A stretch of DNA of 47,823 nt, taken from positions 1 to 47,823 of the forward strand of contig NZ_DYZD01000040.1 of assembly GCF_020741345.1 (NCBI RefSeq). The letters are read 5' to 3'. The translations under genes and the position numbers were made by a program. The notes beneath the pieces were generated by a model. That model was not told the DNA's origin, did not search any database, and saw nothing but the letters and a program-made list of their open reading frames with translations. Shown here piece by piece: positions 8,539 through 16,554 of the stretch. Every line of letters begins with the position of its first letter. The first letter of the stretch is position 1. The DNA is from Nocardiopsis listeri (lineage in GTDB: Bacteria; Actinomycetota; Actinomycetes; Streptosporangiales; Streptosporangiaceae).

Positions 8539-9753
8539 TCAGACGGTGGCCGAGAACACCTCGTCGCGGGCGCGTTCCAGGCCGTGCAGAAGGGCTCCTC
8601 GCACGACCGGGCTGCCCTCGACCGTCCCCAGTGCCACCTCGGTGGTGTTGGGCGCGATCCGGGCGGTCGCGGCCTCCACGCGTTCGGCCAGCTTGGGTCC
8701 TCCGGCGCGGGCCACGTCCCCGCCCAGGACGACCAACCCGGGGTCGATCATCACGCTGACGGCGGCGATTCCCCGGGAGAGCCGTTCGGCGAAGGCGTCG
8801 AGGAACGCGTCGCCCTCGGTGGTACCGGAACCCGCTGCCCGGGCGACCACCTCGGTGACGTCGTCTCCGGTGAACCCGTGTTCGGCGGCCAGACGCAGCA
8901 CCTGCTTGGCGTGGACCAACGCCTGGAAGCCGTGCGGCAGCTCCTGGTCGCCATCGGACTTCAGGGACTCGTAGCCGCCGGAGAGGCCCACGTCGATGGA
9001 CAGGGGGGCTCCGGGCACCGGCAGGTAGCCGATCTCGCCCGCGCCACCGGAACGGCCCCTGTGGACGCGCCCGCCGATCATGGTGGCCATACCGACACCA
9101 CCGGCGGCGCTGAGCCAGATGAGCACGAACTCCTCGACCCCCTTGGCCGCCCCTTCCGCGTGTTCGGCCAGGGCCGCCAGGTTCACGTCGTTCTCCAACA
9201 TGACCGAGCGTTCGAGGTCGGCGCGCAGCGCTTCGAGCACCCCTTCGTGCCAGGACATGAGGTCGAAGGAGAAGCGGATGTCCCCGGTGCGCGGATCGAC
9301 GACTCCGGGGGTTCCGATGACGCAGGCGCGGACCTTTTCGAGGGGGACCTCGGCGGTCTCCACCAGCCGCATCACGGCGGTGTGGACCAGGGCGACCGGG
9401 TCGTCGGAGGCGCTGGGATCGACGCTGACGTCACTGATGATCCGACCCGTGATGTCGGCGATGGCGGCGGTGACGCGGTGGGCGCTGACGTCGAGGACGG
9501 CCACGTAGGCGCTCTCCGGGACGACCGCGTAGAGGGCGGCGTTGGGGCCTCGTCCTCCGGCCCGGCTGCCCACGACCCGGACGAGATCGCGTTCCTCCAA
9601 CCGAGCGAGGAGTTGGGACGCGGTCACCTTGGACAGACCGGTCTTCGTGCCGAGTTGCGTCCTGGTCAGCGGACCGCCGGAGAGTAGAAGTTCGAGTGCC
9701 GCGCGATCGTTCAATTGGCGCAGCAGCCGGGGAGTCCCCGGACGTTGAGACAT
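8539..9753 (-). CDS. ROK family transcriptional regulator
   Basis: A 404-residue repressor of the NagC/Mlc/XylR class. The N-terminal winged helix-turn-helix (about residues 10-70, LTRTQLGTKTGLSKVTASQLLARLEERDLV) is followed by a ROK sugar-kinase-like fold. The domain looks non-catalytic: the phosphate loop reads DVSAHRVTAA instead of D-x-G-G-T. The usual Cys-rich zinc motif is also missing; after GGAGEIGYLPV there are no cysteines. It therefore senses sugar or sugar phosphate rather than phosphorylating it. It is divergent from the sugar ABC operon, and a palindrome 29 bp before its ATG suggests it represses itself and that operon. GAGG upstream serves as ribosome-binding site. Confidence 0.93.
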   Translation of the reverse strand: MSQRPGTPRLLRQLNDRAALELLLSGGPLTRTQLGTKTGLSKVTASQLLARLEERDLVRVVGSRAGGRGPNAALYAVVPESAYVAVLDVSAHRVTAAIADITGRIISDVSVDPSASDDPVALVHTAVMRLVETAEVPLEKVRACVIGTPGVVDPRTGDIRFSFDLMSWHEGVLEALRADLERSVMLENDVNLAALAEHAEGAAKGVEEFVLIWLSAAGGVGMATMIGGRVHRGRSGGAGEIGYLPVPGAPLSIDVGLSGGYESLKSDGDQELPHGFQALVHAKQVLRLAAEHGFTGDDVTEVVARAAGSGTTEGDAFLDAFAERLSRGIAAVSVMIDPGLVVLGGDVARAGGPKLAERVEAATARIAPNTTEVALGTVEGSPVVRGALLHGLERARDEVFSATV

Positions 9754-9781
9754 AACCGTGACACCTCACCCTGTTTTTATT

Positions 9782-9794
9782 AGGAAAGTTTCCT
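9782..9794. promoter_or_regulatory. Probable ROK operator palindrome
   Basis: AGGAAA-G-TTTCCT is a perfect 6-1-6 inverted repeat inside an unusually AT-rich patch (about 9772-9802). It lies in the divergent promoter between the ROK gene and the sugar importer. A partial second copy (AGGAAAG) lies at 9884-9890. From memory, operators of ROK repressors of Streptomyces aminosugar genes have the same GGAAA...TTTCC character; I could not check this. Confidence 0.7.
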
Positions 9795-10007
9795 GTTAAT
9801 TTAGCTCACAACCTCACAGGAGGTCACGTCCCGGCTGGTCCGCAGTGGTGTCGGACCCCGGTACCCGCGCCGGAGGGGCGATCAGGAAAGTGCTGCCCCA
9901 GCACCCCCCAATCAGACGTCGAGGCACCCGGATCCGTTCATGATCCCAGGTTGCTTCGGGCACAGGCGCCGCGCCCCGGCGCGACGTGCGAAGGGAGATA
10001 GGTTCAT

Positions 10008-11291
10008 ATGAGGTTCCCCAAGATCGCACTGGCCTCGACCGTGGTCATGTTGGCCGCCGCATGCGGTGGCGGATCCGATGACGGCGGCGCGTCCGGTGAC
10101 GCCCCCGACACTCTCACCGTCTGGCGCATGGGCGACGCCAACGAGGATCAGAACGCCTTCATGGACTCGGTCACCCAGCAGTACCAGGAGCTCTACCCCG
10201 ACACGGACGTGGACGTCCAGTGGATCCCGTGGGGCGAGTTCAGCCAGCGCTTCCAGACCGCCCTGGTCTCCGGCGGGCCCGACGTCGTCGAGATCGGCAA
10301 CGACCAGGTCGCCACCTGGGCCGAGGCCGAGGCCCTCTACGACGTGTCCGAGTACGTCGAGGGCTGGGACGACAGCGCCGACCTGCTCGAAGGAGCCTAC
10401 GCCAACGGCACCTTCGGCGACGCACAGTACAGCATCCCCTGGTACAGCGGCGTTCGCGCCCTTTGGTACAACACCGACCAGCTGGAGGAGCTGGGCCACG
10501 AGCCGCCCACCACCTGGGACGAACTGGTCGAGGTCGCCGAGGACATCGAGGACGAGTACGACGTCCCCGGCTTCGCCGCGCCCACCGACTTCCTGAACGG
10601 CATCGCCAGCTTCGTCTGGGCCAACGACGGCGAGTTCGCCGTCGAGGAGGGCGGTGAGTGGACGGGGCGACTCGACTCCGCCGAAACCGCCGAGGCCCTG
10701 GAGTTCTACGCCGGACTGACCGTCGACGGCATCTCCCCGAGTGCCTGCGTGGGCCTCAACGAGGTCGACTGCGCCCACGCCGATTTCGTCAACCGCGAGG
10801 TCGGCATGTTCATCGACGGCCCCTGGGCCCAGGCCCAGTTGGAGGACCTCAACGACGAGCACGCCGGTCATTGGGCCACCACGCCCATCCCCGGGGTGGA
10901 CGGCATGGCGCCCGCCTTCGGCGGCGGCTCCGACCTGGCCGTGTGGGGCACCTCCGAGTACCCCGACGCCGCCTTCGACTACATCACCACGTTGAACAGC
11001 AAGGACAACGCGCTGCCCTACAACGAGGTGTCGTCGATGTTCCCCACCTACACCGACGTGTTGGAGAGCGACACCTTCCAGGACGACCCGATCCTGGCCG
11101 GCGCCGCCACCCAGGCCACCGGCGACCTGCGACTGTTCCCGGACACCGCCAACTGGGGCCACGTCCAGTGGGAGCTGACCACCATCCAGACCGCCGTCCA
11201 GCGCATGGCCGAGGGTGAGTCGGCCGACGACGTCCTGCCCGAGCTCAACGAAGAGCTCACCGAGGCCCTCAACCGTGAGGTCTCCGAGTAG
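10008..11291 (+). CDS. Sugar ABC transporter substrate-binding lipoprotein
   Basis: A 427-residue extracellular solute-binding protein of family 1 (carbohydrate uptake type 1). The signal peptide MRFPKIALASTVVMLAAAC ends at lipobox cysteine 19, followed by a Gly/Asp/Ser linker. The mature domain opens with TLTVWRMGD and has the family block PWYSGVRALWYNTDQLEELG. GGGAGA lies 12 nt before the ATG. Two permease genes and a NagZ-type glycosidase follow in the same operon and no ATPase is encoded, so a shared ATPase (MsiK type) elsewhere is needed. The substrate is inferred to be a beta-linked aminosugar oligosaccharide; other beta-glycosides remain possible. Confidence 0.92.
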   Translation: MRFPKIALASTVVMLAAACGGGSDDGGASGDAPDTLTVWRMGDANEDQNAFMDSVTQQYQELYPDTDVDVQWIPWGEFSQRFQTALVSGGPDVVEIGNDQVATWAEAEALYDVSEYVEGWDDSADLLEGAYANGTFGDAQYSIPWYSGVRALWYNTDQLEELGHEPPTTWDELVEVAEDIEDEYDVPGFAAPTDFLNGIASFVWANDGEFAVEEGGEWTGRLDSAETAEALEFYAGLTVDGISPSACVGLNEVDCAHADFVNREVGMFIDGPWAQAQLEDLNDEHAGHWATTPIPGVDGMAPAFGGGSDLAVWGTSEYPDAAFDYITTLNSKDNALPYNEVSSMFPTYTDVLESDTFQDDPILAGAATQATGDLRLFPDTANWGHVQWELTTIQTAVQRMAEGESADDVLPELNEELTEALNREVSE

Positions 11292-11305
11292 GTCGCCCAC
11301 AGCAC

Positions 11306-11336
11306 AGGGGCGGCCGTACACCAGACGGCCGCCCCT
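11306..11336 (+). promoter_or_regulatory. Intra-operon stem-loop after the binding-protein gene
   Basis: A perfect 12-bp stem (AGGGGCGGCCGT / ACGGCCGCCCCT) with a 7-nt loop, between the binding-protein stop and the first permease. Such hairpins commonly protect the upstream mRNA and lower permease expression. There is no U-run, so partial termination is possible but not certain. Confidence 0.75.
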
Positions 11337-11356
11337 CGACCAGCCAGGAACGGTCC

Positions 11357-12337
11357 ATGACTCAAACGTTGGAACGCGCCACGGAACCCGAGGCGCCCTC
11401 GCCCGGACGGCCACCGGCCGCCTCCCGCCGCACCCGCATCAGGCTCGTCCCCTACCTCCTGATCCTGCCCGCCCTGACCGTGCTCGCGGTGGTCCTGCTC
11501 TGGCCCATCGGTCAGATGCTGTGGATCTCGCTGCACGACTACGGCCTGCAGCAGCTGCGGGGCCAAGAGGCACAGTGGAACAACTTCGGCCACTACCTCT
11601 ACGTGCTCACCGACGACCGCTTCTGGTCGGTGTTCCGCAACACGATCGTCGTCTGCCTGACCATGGTGCTCCTGACGATGATCCTCGGGACGCTCGTCGG
11701 CATCCTCATGCACAAGCTGCCCAAGTGGGCGTCGACCACCCTCGGGCTCGGCCTGATGCTGGCGTGGGCCACACCCGTCATCAGCGCCGCCATCGTCTAC
11801 CGCTGGCTGTTCGACACCAGGTACGGGCTGATCAACACCCTCCTGACCGCGCTGCCCGACTGGTTGGTGGGCTCGGGGTGGAACGAGTTCAACTGGTTCA
11901 ACTCGCCGAGCACCCTCTTCCCCATCCTCATCGTCACCGTGGTGTGGCAGTCGTTCCCGTTCGTGGCGATCAGCATCCTGGCGGGGCTCAAGAGCATCCC
12001 GCACGAGCTCTACGAGGCCGCGCGCATGGACGGTGCCGGCGCGTGGAAGAGCTTTTGGAGCGTCACCTTCCCGATGCTGCGCCCGCTCTTCGCGCTGCTG
12101 CTGGTGCTGCAGGTGATCTGGGACTTCCGGATCTTCACCCAGCTGTTCATCCTCGGCAACGGCGTCAGCAACCGGGACATCTCGCTGATCCCGACCTACA
12201 TCTTCCAACTGGGCTTCGCCTCGACCCCGCCCAACTACGGCATGGGGTCGGCGATCGCCGTGATCATGACCGTCCTGGTACTCGTGATCAGCGCGTACTA
12301 CCTGCGCACCATGATCCGCCAGGAGGAGGCCCGATGA
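11357..12337 (+). CDS. Sugar ABC transporter permease, MalF type
   Basis: A 326-residue inner-membrane permease, first of the pair. A basic, Pro-rich N-terminal tail of about 28 residues precedes the first transmembrane helix (LVPYLLILPALTVLAVVLLWPI). About six helices are predictable. The cytoplasmic EAA loop that contacts the ATPase is EAARMDGAGAWKSFW near residues 220-235. CAGGAACGG precedes the ATG. The gene overlaps the next permease by 4 nt (ATGA), so the two are coupled at equal dose. Closest in character to DasB/NgcF-type permeases for aminosugars, but specificity cannot be read from the permease. Confidence 0.93.
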   Translation: MTQTLERATEPEAPSPGRPPAASRRTRIRLVPYLLILPALTVLAVVLLWPIGQMLWISLHDYGLQQLRGQEAQWNNFGHYLYVLTDDRFWSVFRNTIVVCLTMVLLTMILGTLVGILMHKLPKWASTTLGLGLMLAWATPVISAAIVYRWLFDTRYGLINTLLTALPDWLVGSGWNEFNWFNSPSTLFPILIVTVVWQSFPFVAISILAGLKSIPHELYEAARMDGAGAWKSFWSVTFPMLRPLFALLLVLQVIWDFRIFTQLFILGNGVSNRDISLIPTYIFQLGFASTPPNYGMGSAIAVIMTVLVLVISAYYLRTMIRQEEAR

Positions 12338-13215
12338 ACAACGTCCACCGACTGCGCAGGTCCGTCGGAAGACTCGGCCTGTACCTGGCCGCCCTCACGG
12401 TCTTCGTCTTCGCCGTCTTCCCCGTCTACTGGGTCCTTGCCACCGCGCTTCGGCCCACCGGCGAGATCTTCACCCGTCGGCCCACCCTGTTCCCACGCGA
12501 GATCACCCTGGAGCACTTCGAGCGGGTCCTGTCGGGCGTCCTCATCCCCGGCACCTCGTTCTGGTCCTTCCTCGGCAACAGCCTGGTGGTGACCGTCGGG
12601 TCGGTGGCCTTCGCCGCGATGCTGGCCCTGCTCGCCGCCATCGCCGTGGCCCGGTTCCGGTTCAAGCTGCGCTCGACCTTCATCATCATGCTGCTGGTGA
12701 TCCAGATGGTCCCGGTCGAGGCGCTGATCATCTCCCTGTTCATCAACTTCTTCCACCTGGGCAACGCCCTGGACCTCGAACTGGTCGGCAACCTGTCCGG
12801 CGTGTTCGTGATCTACGTGGCGGTCTCTCTGCCGATCACCATCCTGATGATCCGCAACTTCGTGTCCGCGGTTCCCCGGGAGTTGGAGGAGGCCGCGGCC
12901 ATCGACGGCGCCGGCGGTTGGACGATCTTCTGGCGGATCCTCATGCCGCTGGTGGCGCCCGGCCTGGCGGCGGCGAGCATCTTCGCGTTCATCACCGCGT
13001 GGAACGAGTTCCTCGTCGCCTTCACGTTCTTGCAGAACAACACCGGTGCCTACACCCTGCCGATCTCCCTGCAGTACTACTTCGGCGCCGTTTCCATCGA
13101 ATGGGGATCGATCATGGCCGCCTCGACGCTGCTGACCGTCCCCGTGATGATCTTCTTCCTTTTCGTCCAACGCCGTATGGTCTCCGGCCTGACCATGGGA
13201 GCGGTCAAGGGCTGA
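12334..13215 (+). CDS. Sugar ABC transporter permease, MalG type
   Basis: A 293-residue second permease of the importer, with a short N-terminus and about six membrane helices. The first is LGLYLAALTVFVFAVFPVYWVL, and the conserved MalG-type PTGEIFTRRPTLFP follows. The EAA loop is EEAAAIDGAGGWTIFWRI (around residues 188-205). It ends with the family-typical QRRMVSGLTMGAVKG. The ATG overlaps the upstream stop as ATGA. It forms the membrane channel with the preceding protein and depends on an ATPase encoded elsewhere. Confidence 0.94.
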   Translation: MNNVHRLRRSVGRLGLYLAALTVFVFAVFPVYWVLATALRPTGEIFTRRPTLFPREITLEHFERVLSGVLIPGTSFWSFLGNSLVVTVGSVAFAAMLALLAAIAVARFRFKLRSTFIIMLLVIQMVPVEALIISLFINFFHLGNALDLELVGNLSGVFVIYVAVSLPITILMIRNFVSAVPRELEEAAAIDGAGGWTIFWRILMPLVAPGLAAASIFAFITAWNEFLVAFTFLQNNTGAYTLPISLQYYFGAVSIEWGSIMAASTLLTVPVMIFFLFVQRRMVSGLTMGAVKG

Positions 13216-13298
13216 CCTCGTAAAACACACCGACACCCCCTTTCCCCGCCACACGTATGCCCGCGATCGGGCACCCATGTTCACGAACGGAGTCCGCC

Positions 13299-14771
13299 AT
13301 GCCGCACGACCCGACCCTGGAGCGTCTGGCCAACGCCACCCTGCTGGTGCCCTTCGAGTCCTACCAGGCCCCCCGCTGGATCCTGGACGGTCTGGCGGAC
13401 GGGATCTCGGGCGTCTGCCTGTTCCACAACAACCTGCGCAGCGCCGAGCAGGTGACCGCGCTCAACGCGAGCCTGTGCGAGGTCACCGACCTTCCACCGT
13501 TGATCTCCCTGGACGAGGAGGGTGGCGACGTCACCCGCATCGGTCAGGCGCACGGCAGCGACTACCCCGGCAACGCCGCCCTGGGCGCGGTCGACGACCC
13601 CGACCTGACCCGTGAGACCTTCCGAGCCCTCGGACTGGAACTGGCCGATCTGGGCTTCAACCTGGACCTGGCGCCGTCGGTGGACGTCAACGTCGCCGAC
13701 GACAACCCGGTGATCGGAACGCGCTCCTTCGGTTCGGACGCCGAGTTGGTCGCCCGGCACGCCGCCGCCTCGGTGCGGGGCCTGCAGGAGGCCGGAGTGG
13801 CCGCCTGCGCCAAGCACTTCCCGGGCCACGGCGCGACCTCGCAGGACTCCCACCACACGCTTCCCCTGGTGGAGGCCGACGCCGACCTGCTGCGCAGCCG
13901 TGAGCTGATGCCCTTCCGGGCCGCCGTCGACGCGGGAGTGCGGTCGATCCTGACCGCCCACATCGAACTGCCCGCTCTGGGCACCGAGGGGCCCGCCACC
14001 CTCAACCACGCGCTGCTCAACGACCTCCTGCGCGACGAGATGGGGTTCACCGGGGTCGTGGTGAGCGACGCGATGGACATGCGCGGGGTGAGCGAGCGCA
14101 TCGGCATCCCCGAGGCGAGCGTGCTGGCCGTCGCGGCCGGCTGCGACCTGCTGTGCCTGGGCCGATTCGTGTACGCCGACCAGGTCGCCGAGGTCCGGGC
14201 CGCCCTGGTGCGGGCGGTCCGCGAGGGTCGACTCCGTGGTGAGCGGCTGGAGGAGGCCGCCGAACGCAACACGCGCCTGCGCGCGTGGGTGGGTCGTTCC
14301 GCCGTCGAACGCGCCCACGAGGGCGCCACCTCGTCCGCCATCGGACTGACCGGCGCCCGCCGGGCCGTTCGGGTGGACGGTGAGCTGCCGCCGTTGGAGA
14401 ACCCGTACGTGGTCGAGGTGGACGCCCCCGCGGGCATGGCGGTGGGCGACGTCCCCTGGGGCCTGGGCCCGTGGTTCCACGACACCGTGCGGGTCTCCCC
14501 CGAGGTCGACGACCCCTCGGCTGTACTGACCGCGGTGGACGGTCGCGACCTGGTCGTGGTCGTGCGGGACGCTCACCGTTACCCGAGCGCTCAGACGTTC
14601 GTCAGAGGCCTTTTGGCGGCCCACCCGAAGGCCGTGGTGGTGGAGATGGGTCTGCCCATCTGGCGACCCGACTGCGGCGCCTACGTGAGCACCTACGGGG
14701 CGGCCCACGTCAACGGGCTGAGCGCGGCCGAACTTCTCGGCGCCGCCGGGGCCCTGGAGGTGACCGGCTGA
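13299..14771 (+). CDS. Glycoside hydrolase family 3, beta-N-acetylhexosaminidase (NagZ-like)
   Basis: A 490-residue GH3 enzyme expected to release terminal N-acetylglucosamine from imported oligosaccharides. The NagZ signature KHFPGHG-x4-DSH is intact (KHFPGHGATSQDSHH, around residue 186), supplying the His/Asp general acid/base pair. The nucleophile Asp lies in VVSDAMDMRGV (around 254). There is no signal peptide, so it acts in the cytoplasm on the importer's products. A C-terminal region of about 150 residues after the barrel is longer than in proteobacterial NagZ, as usual in actinomycetes. ACGGAG precedes the ATG. It lies 83 bp after the permeases and is probably the last gene of the ROK-controlled operon. 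Confidence 0.92.
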   Translation: MPHDPTLERLANATLLVPFESYQAPRWILDGLADGISGVCLFHNNLRSAEQVTALNASLCEVTDLPPLISLDEEGGDVTRIGQAHGSDYPGNAALGAVDDPDLTRETFRALGLELADLGFNLDLAPSVDVNVADDNPVIGTRSFGSDAELVARHAAASVRGLQEAGVAACAKHFPGHGATSQDSHHTLPLVEADADLLRSRELMPFRAAVDAGVRSILTAHIELPALGTEGPATLNHALLNDLLRDEMGFTGVVVSDAMDMRGVSERIGIPEASVLAVAAGCDLLCLGRFVYADQVAEVRAALVRAVREGRLRGERLEEAAERNTRLRAWVGRSAVERAHEGATSSAIGLTGARRAVRVDGELPPLENPYVVEVDAPAGMAVGDVPWGLGPWFHDTVRVSPEVDDPSAVLTAVDGRDLVVVVRDAHRYPSAQTFVRGLLAAHPKAVVVEMGLPIWRPDCGAYVSTYGAAHVNGLSAAELLGAAGALEVTG

Positions 14772-14937
14772 CCGGATCCGGCCACATCGGTCACTTAGAT
14801 GGCTCGCGCCGTGCCGGTCTCCGAATCGTCACCCATGTCCCCCGTACCCGGTAGGAGAAGTACCCTTGAGCCGTAGCAACCCGGCCGTCGGCGACACCCG
14901 TCGGGGACCGGTGCCCCATTCGCCCTTCTAACCACGG

Positions 14938-14943
14938 CATAAT
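14938..14943 (+). promoter_or_regulatory. Candidate -10 element, leaderless start of the Rrf2 gene
   Basis: CATAAT, one mismatch from TATAAT, ends 6 nt before the ATG at 14950. No Shine-Dalgarno is present, so the transcript probably begins at the start codon. Confidence 0.6.
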
Positions 14944-14949
14944 CACAGC

Positions 14950-15414
14950 ATGCGTCTTTCAGCCCGGGTCGACTACGCGCTTCGCGCGGCCGCAGAGCTC
15001 GCTGTCGCCGGCGACGGTCCGGTGACGGCCGAGCAGCTCGCACGCGCGCAGGCCATCCCCGGAAAATTCCTAGAGAACATCCTCACCCAGCTACGCCGAG
15101 CAGGCCTGGTCCGCAGCCAACGGGGTCCCGTTGGCGGCTACTGGCTCGCCCGGCCCGCGGGGGAAATATCCCTCGCCGACATCATCCGAGCGGTCGACGG
15201 ACCGCTCGCCAACGTACGCGGGGAACGTCCCGAACACGTCGACTACGACGGGGCCGCCCGCAGCCTGCAACAGGTGTGGATCGCCCTGCGCGCCAGTGAA
15301 CGCGCCATCCTGGAGGGGGTCAACCTCCAGCACCTGGTCACCAACGACCTCCCCGACCAGGTGCGAGTCCTGGCCGAGGACCCCGATTCCTGGGTCAACC
15401 ACACCCACCGCTGA
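14950..15414 (+). CDS. Rrf2 family transcriptional regulator without cysteines
   Basis: A 154-residue winged-helix regulator. The N-terminus MRLSARVDYALRAAAELA and the recognition segment GGYWLARPAGEISLADIIRAVDG are diagnostic of Rrf2. The IscR/NsrR-type cluster ligands are absent; the protein contains no cysteine at all. It therefore cannot hold an iron-sulfur cluster through Cys and may sense a small molecule as CymR-type members do, or use other ligands. It stands alone, convergent with clgR, behind its own promoter. Targets are unknown. Confidence 0.9.
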   Translation: MRLSARVDYALRAAAELAVAGDGPVTAEQLARAQAIPGKFLENILTQLRRAGLVRSQRGPVGGYWLARPAGEISLADIIRAVDGPLANVRGERPEHVDYDGAARSLQQVWIALRASERAILEGVNLQHLVTNDLPDQVRVLAEDPDSWVNHTHR

Positions 15415-15428
15415 ACCCCGAAGACACG

Positions 15429-15466
15429 AAAAACCGGTCCTCCCTTTCGGGAAGGACCGGTTTTTT
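15429..15466. terminator. Bidirectional rho-independent terminator
   Basis: A 12-bp perfect stem AAAAACCGGTCC / GGACCGGTTTTT around a loop of about 13 nt that can pair further (CCC/GGG), flanked by A- and T-runs on the two sides. It serves both the Rrf2 gene (plus) and clgR (minus). This is the most canonical terminator in the window. Confidence 0.92.
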
Positions 15467-15491
15467 GCGTCTATGTGCGTGAGGGGTCGGG

Positions 15492-15848
15492 TCAAACACC
15501 CGCCATGTCGGCCACCTGGGGAACCCGGTCGGGTACGGGCGCGATACCGAGGTCCTGGGCGGGAACGGGGTCGCCGGAGACCGCGTCCTCCAAAAGGGCG
15601 GCTTCCTGGAGTTCGGCCAGCGCCAATTGGTCGGAGACCTCCCTGAGCACCTGTGACAACGGGACCCCGAGGGCCCCGCAGATCGATGACAGCAACTCGG
15701 AAGAGGCTTCCTTCTGCCCGCGCTCGACCTCTGACAGATAACCGAGGGAAACACGTGCGTCGGCCGACACTTCACGGAGGGTGCGGCCCTGGCGCTGCCG
15801 CAGCCGCCTGAGCACGTCACCAAGTAGGTGACGAAGCAGGACCATCAT
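15492..15848 (-). CDS. clgR: XRE-type transcriptional regulator ClgR
   Basis: A 118-residue activator of clp protease genes and related stress genes in actinobacteria. The helix-turn-helix region is nearly invariant in the family: [54 protein letters not shown]. The tail ends in hydrophobic AGV, comparable to the Ala-rich ends that make Streptomyces ClgR a ClpP substrate. GGAGG precedes the ATG at 15848 (a second ATG follows immediately). The order pgsA-cinA-clgR is the conserved actinobacterial one, but 157 bp separate it from cinA, with a candidate operator and promoter (TGTATAT, minus strand around 15885-15879). Confidence 0.93.
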   Translation of the reverse strand: MMVLLRHLLGDVLRRLRQRQGRTLREVSADARVSLGYLSEVERGQKEASSELLSSICGALGVPLSQVLREVSDQLALAELQEAALLEDAVSGDPVPAQDLGIAPVPDRVPQVADMAGV

Positions 15849-15931
15849 TCGCGCTCCCTCCCACCGGTAGCGACCTTCATATACAACACCGTACCCGCCT
15901 CACGCCCGATTCGGGCACCTCACGTTGTCCT

Positions 15932-15964
15932 GTTCGCTGGAGGGAGAACCCCATACGGGGGTGT
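15932..15964 (-). promoter_or_regulatory. Inverted repeats upstream of clgR
   Basis: GTTCGC-N6-GAGAAC (15932-15949) resembles the GTTCGC/GCGAAC dyad I recall for ClgR boxes, imperfectly; autoregulation is plausible. Next to it, ACCCC-ATAC-GGGGGT (15948-15962 region) forms a small hairpin after cinA that may terminate cinA transcription, although the adjoining T-run favours the plus strand. Confidence 0.35.
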
Positions 15965-16005
15965 TTTTGTTCCCACGCCTTGGGAGAGGGCACCGGGCGA
16001 AAGGG

Positions 16006-16554
16006 TCAATACCGGATGCTGCTGCCCGCATCGTTCCCGCGAACGGCGGCCATCAGGAGCCTCAGCGCACCCTCGACCGTGTGATAGCGGATACCCGCAC
16101 GATCCCCGGTGAAACGGAACCGTTCGACCCGTGTGCGCGAGTCGGGTCCCGCCACCGCGGCGAAGACGGTGCCGACGGGCCGCCCGTCCTGGGGATCCGG
16201 GCCGGCGACCCCGGTGACGGCGACCGCGAAGTCCGACCTGAGCGCCCGGCGGGCGCCCCCGGCCATGTGGAGGGCCACGTCGGGGTGGACGGCGCCGTGC
16301 TCGGCCAGCAGGTCGGCGGGCACACCCAGCAGGGAGGCCTTGGCATCGGTGGCGTAGGTCACCAAACCACCCCGGTAGGTGGCGGAGGCACCGGGGACGG
16401 CGGTCAGGTGAGCGCCGATCAGACCGCCCGTGAGGGACTCGGCGGTGGCGCAGGTGGCCCCGGCCTCGAACAGGGCACGGTGGAGGTCGGTGGCGGCCTC
16501 CAGGGCCGCCCTACCGATGACCACGGCCTCGGGCCGGGGCTCCTCCCGGCTCAC
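16006..16554 (-). CDS. cinA: CinA C-terminal domain protein (PncC-type nicotinamide-nucleotide amidohydrolase)
   Basis: A 182-residue stand-alone CinA C-terminal domain. Characterised members deamidate NMN to nicotinate mononucleotide for pyridine-nucleotide recycling. Motifs are ATAESLTGGLIGAHLT (around residues 36-51), YRGGLVTYAT, and VAVTGVAGPDPQDGRPVGTV (around 127). The N-terminal molybdopterin-binding-like domain of full CinA is absent, which is normal in actinomycetes. The GTG start overlaps the pgsA stop as GTGA, so the two are coupled. The position between pgsA and clgR follows conserved gene order. Confidence 0.93.
   Translation of the reverse strand: MSREEPRPEAVVIGRAALEAATDLHRALFEAGATCATAESLTGGLIGAHLTAVPGASATYRGGLVTYATDAKASLLGVPADLLAEHGAVHPDVALHMAGGARRALRSDFAVAVTGVAGPDPQDGRPVGTVFAAVAGPDSRTRVERFRFTGDRAGIRYHTVEGALRLLMAAVRGNDAGSSIRY

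Noticed and set aside
14772..14800. Terminator after the GH3 gene (TGACCG ... CGGTCA)
   Set aside because: The stem is only 6 bp with a 13-nt loop and no U-run, too weak to list as a feature.
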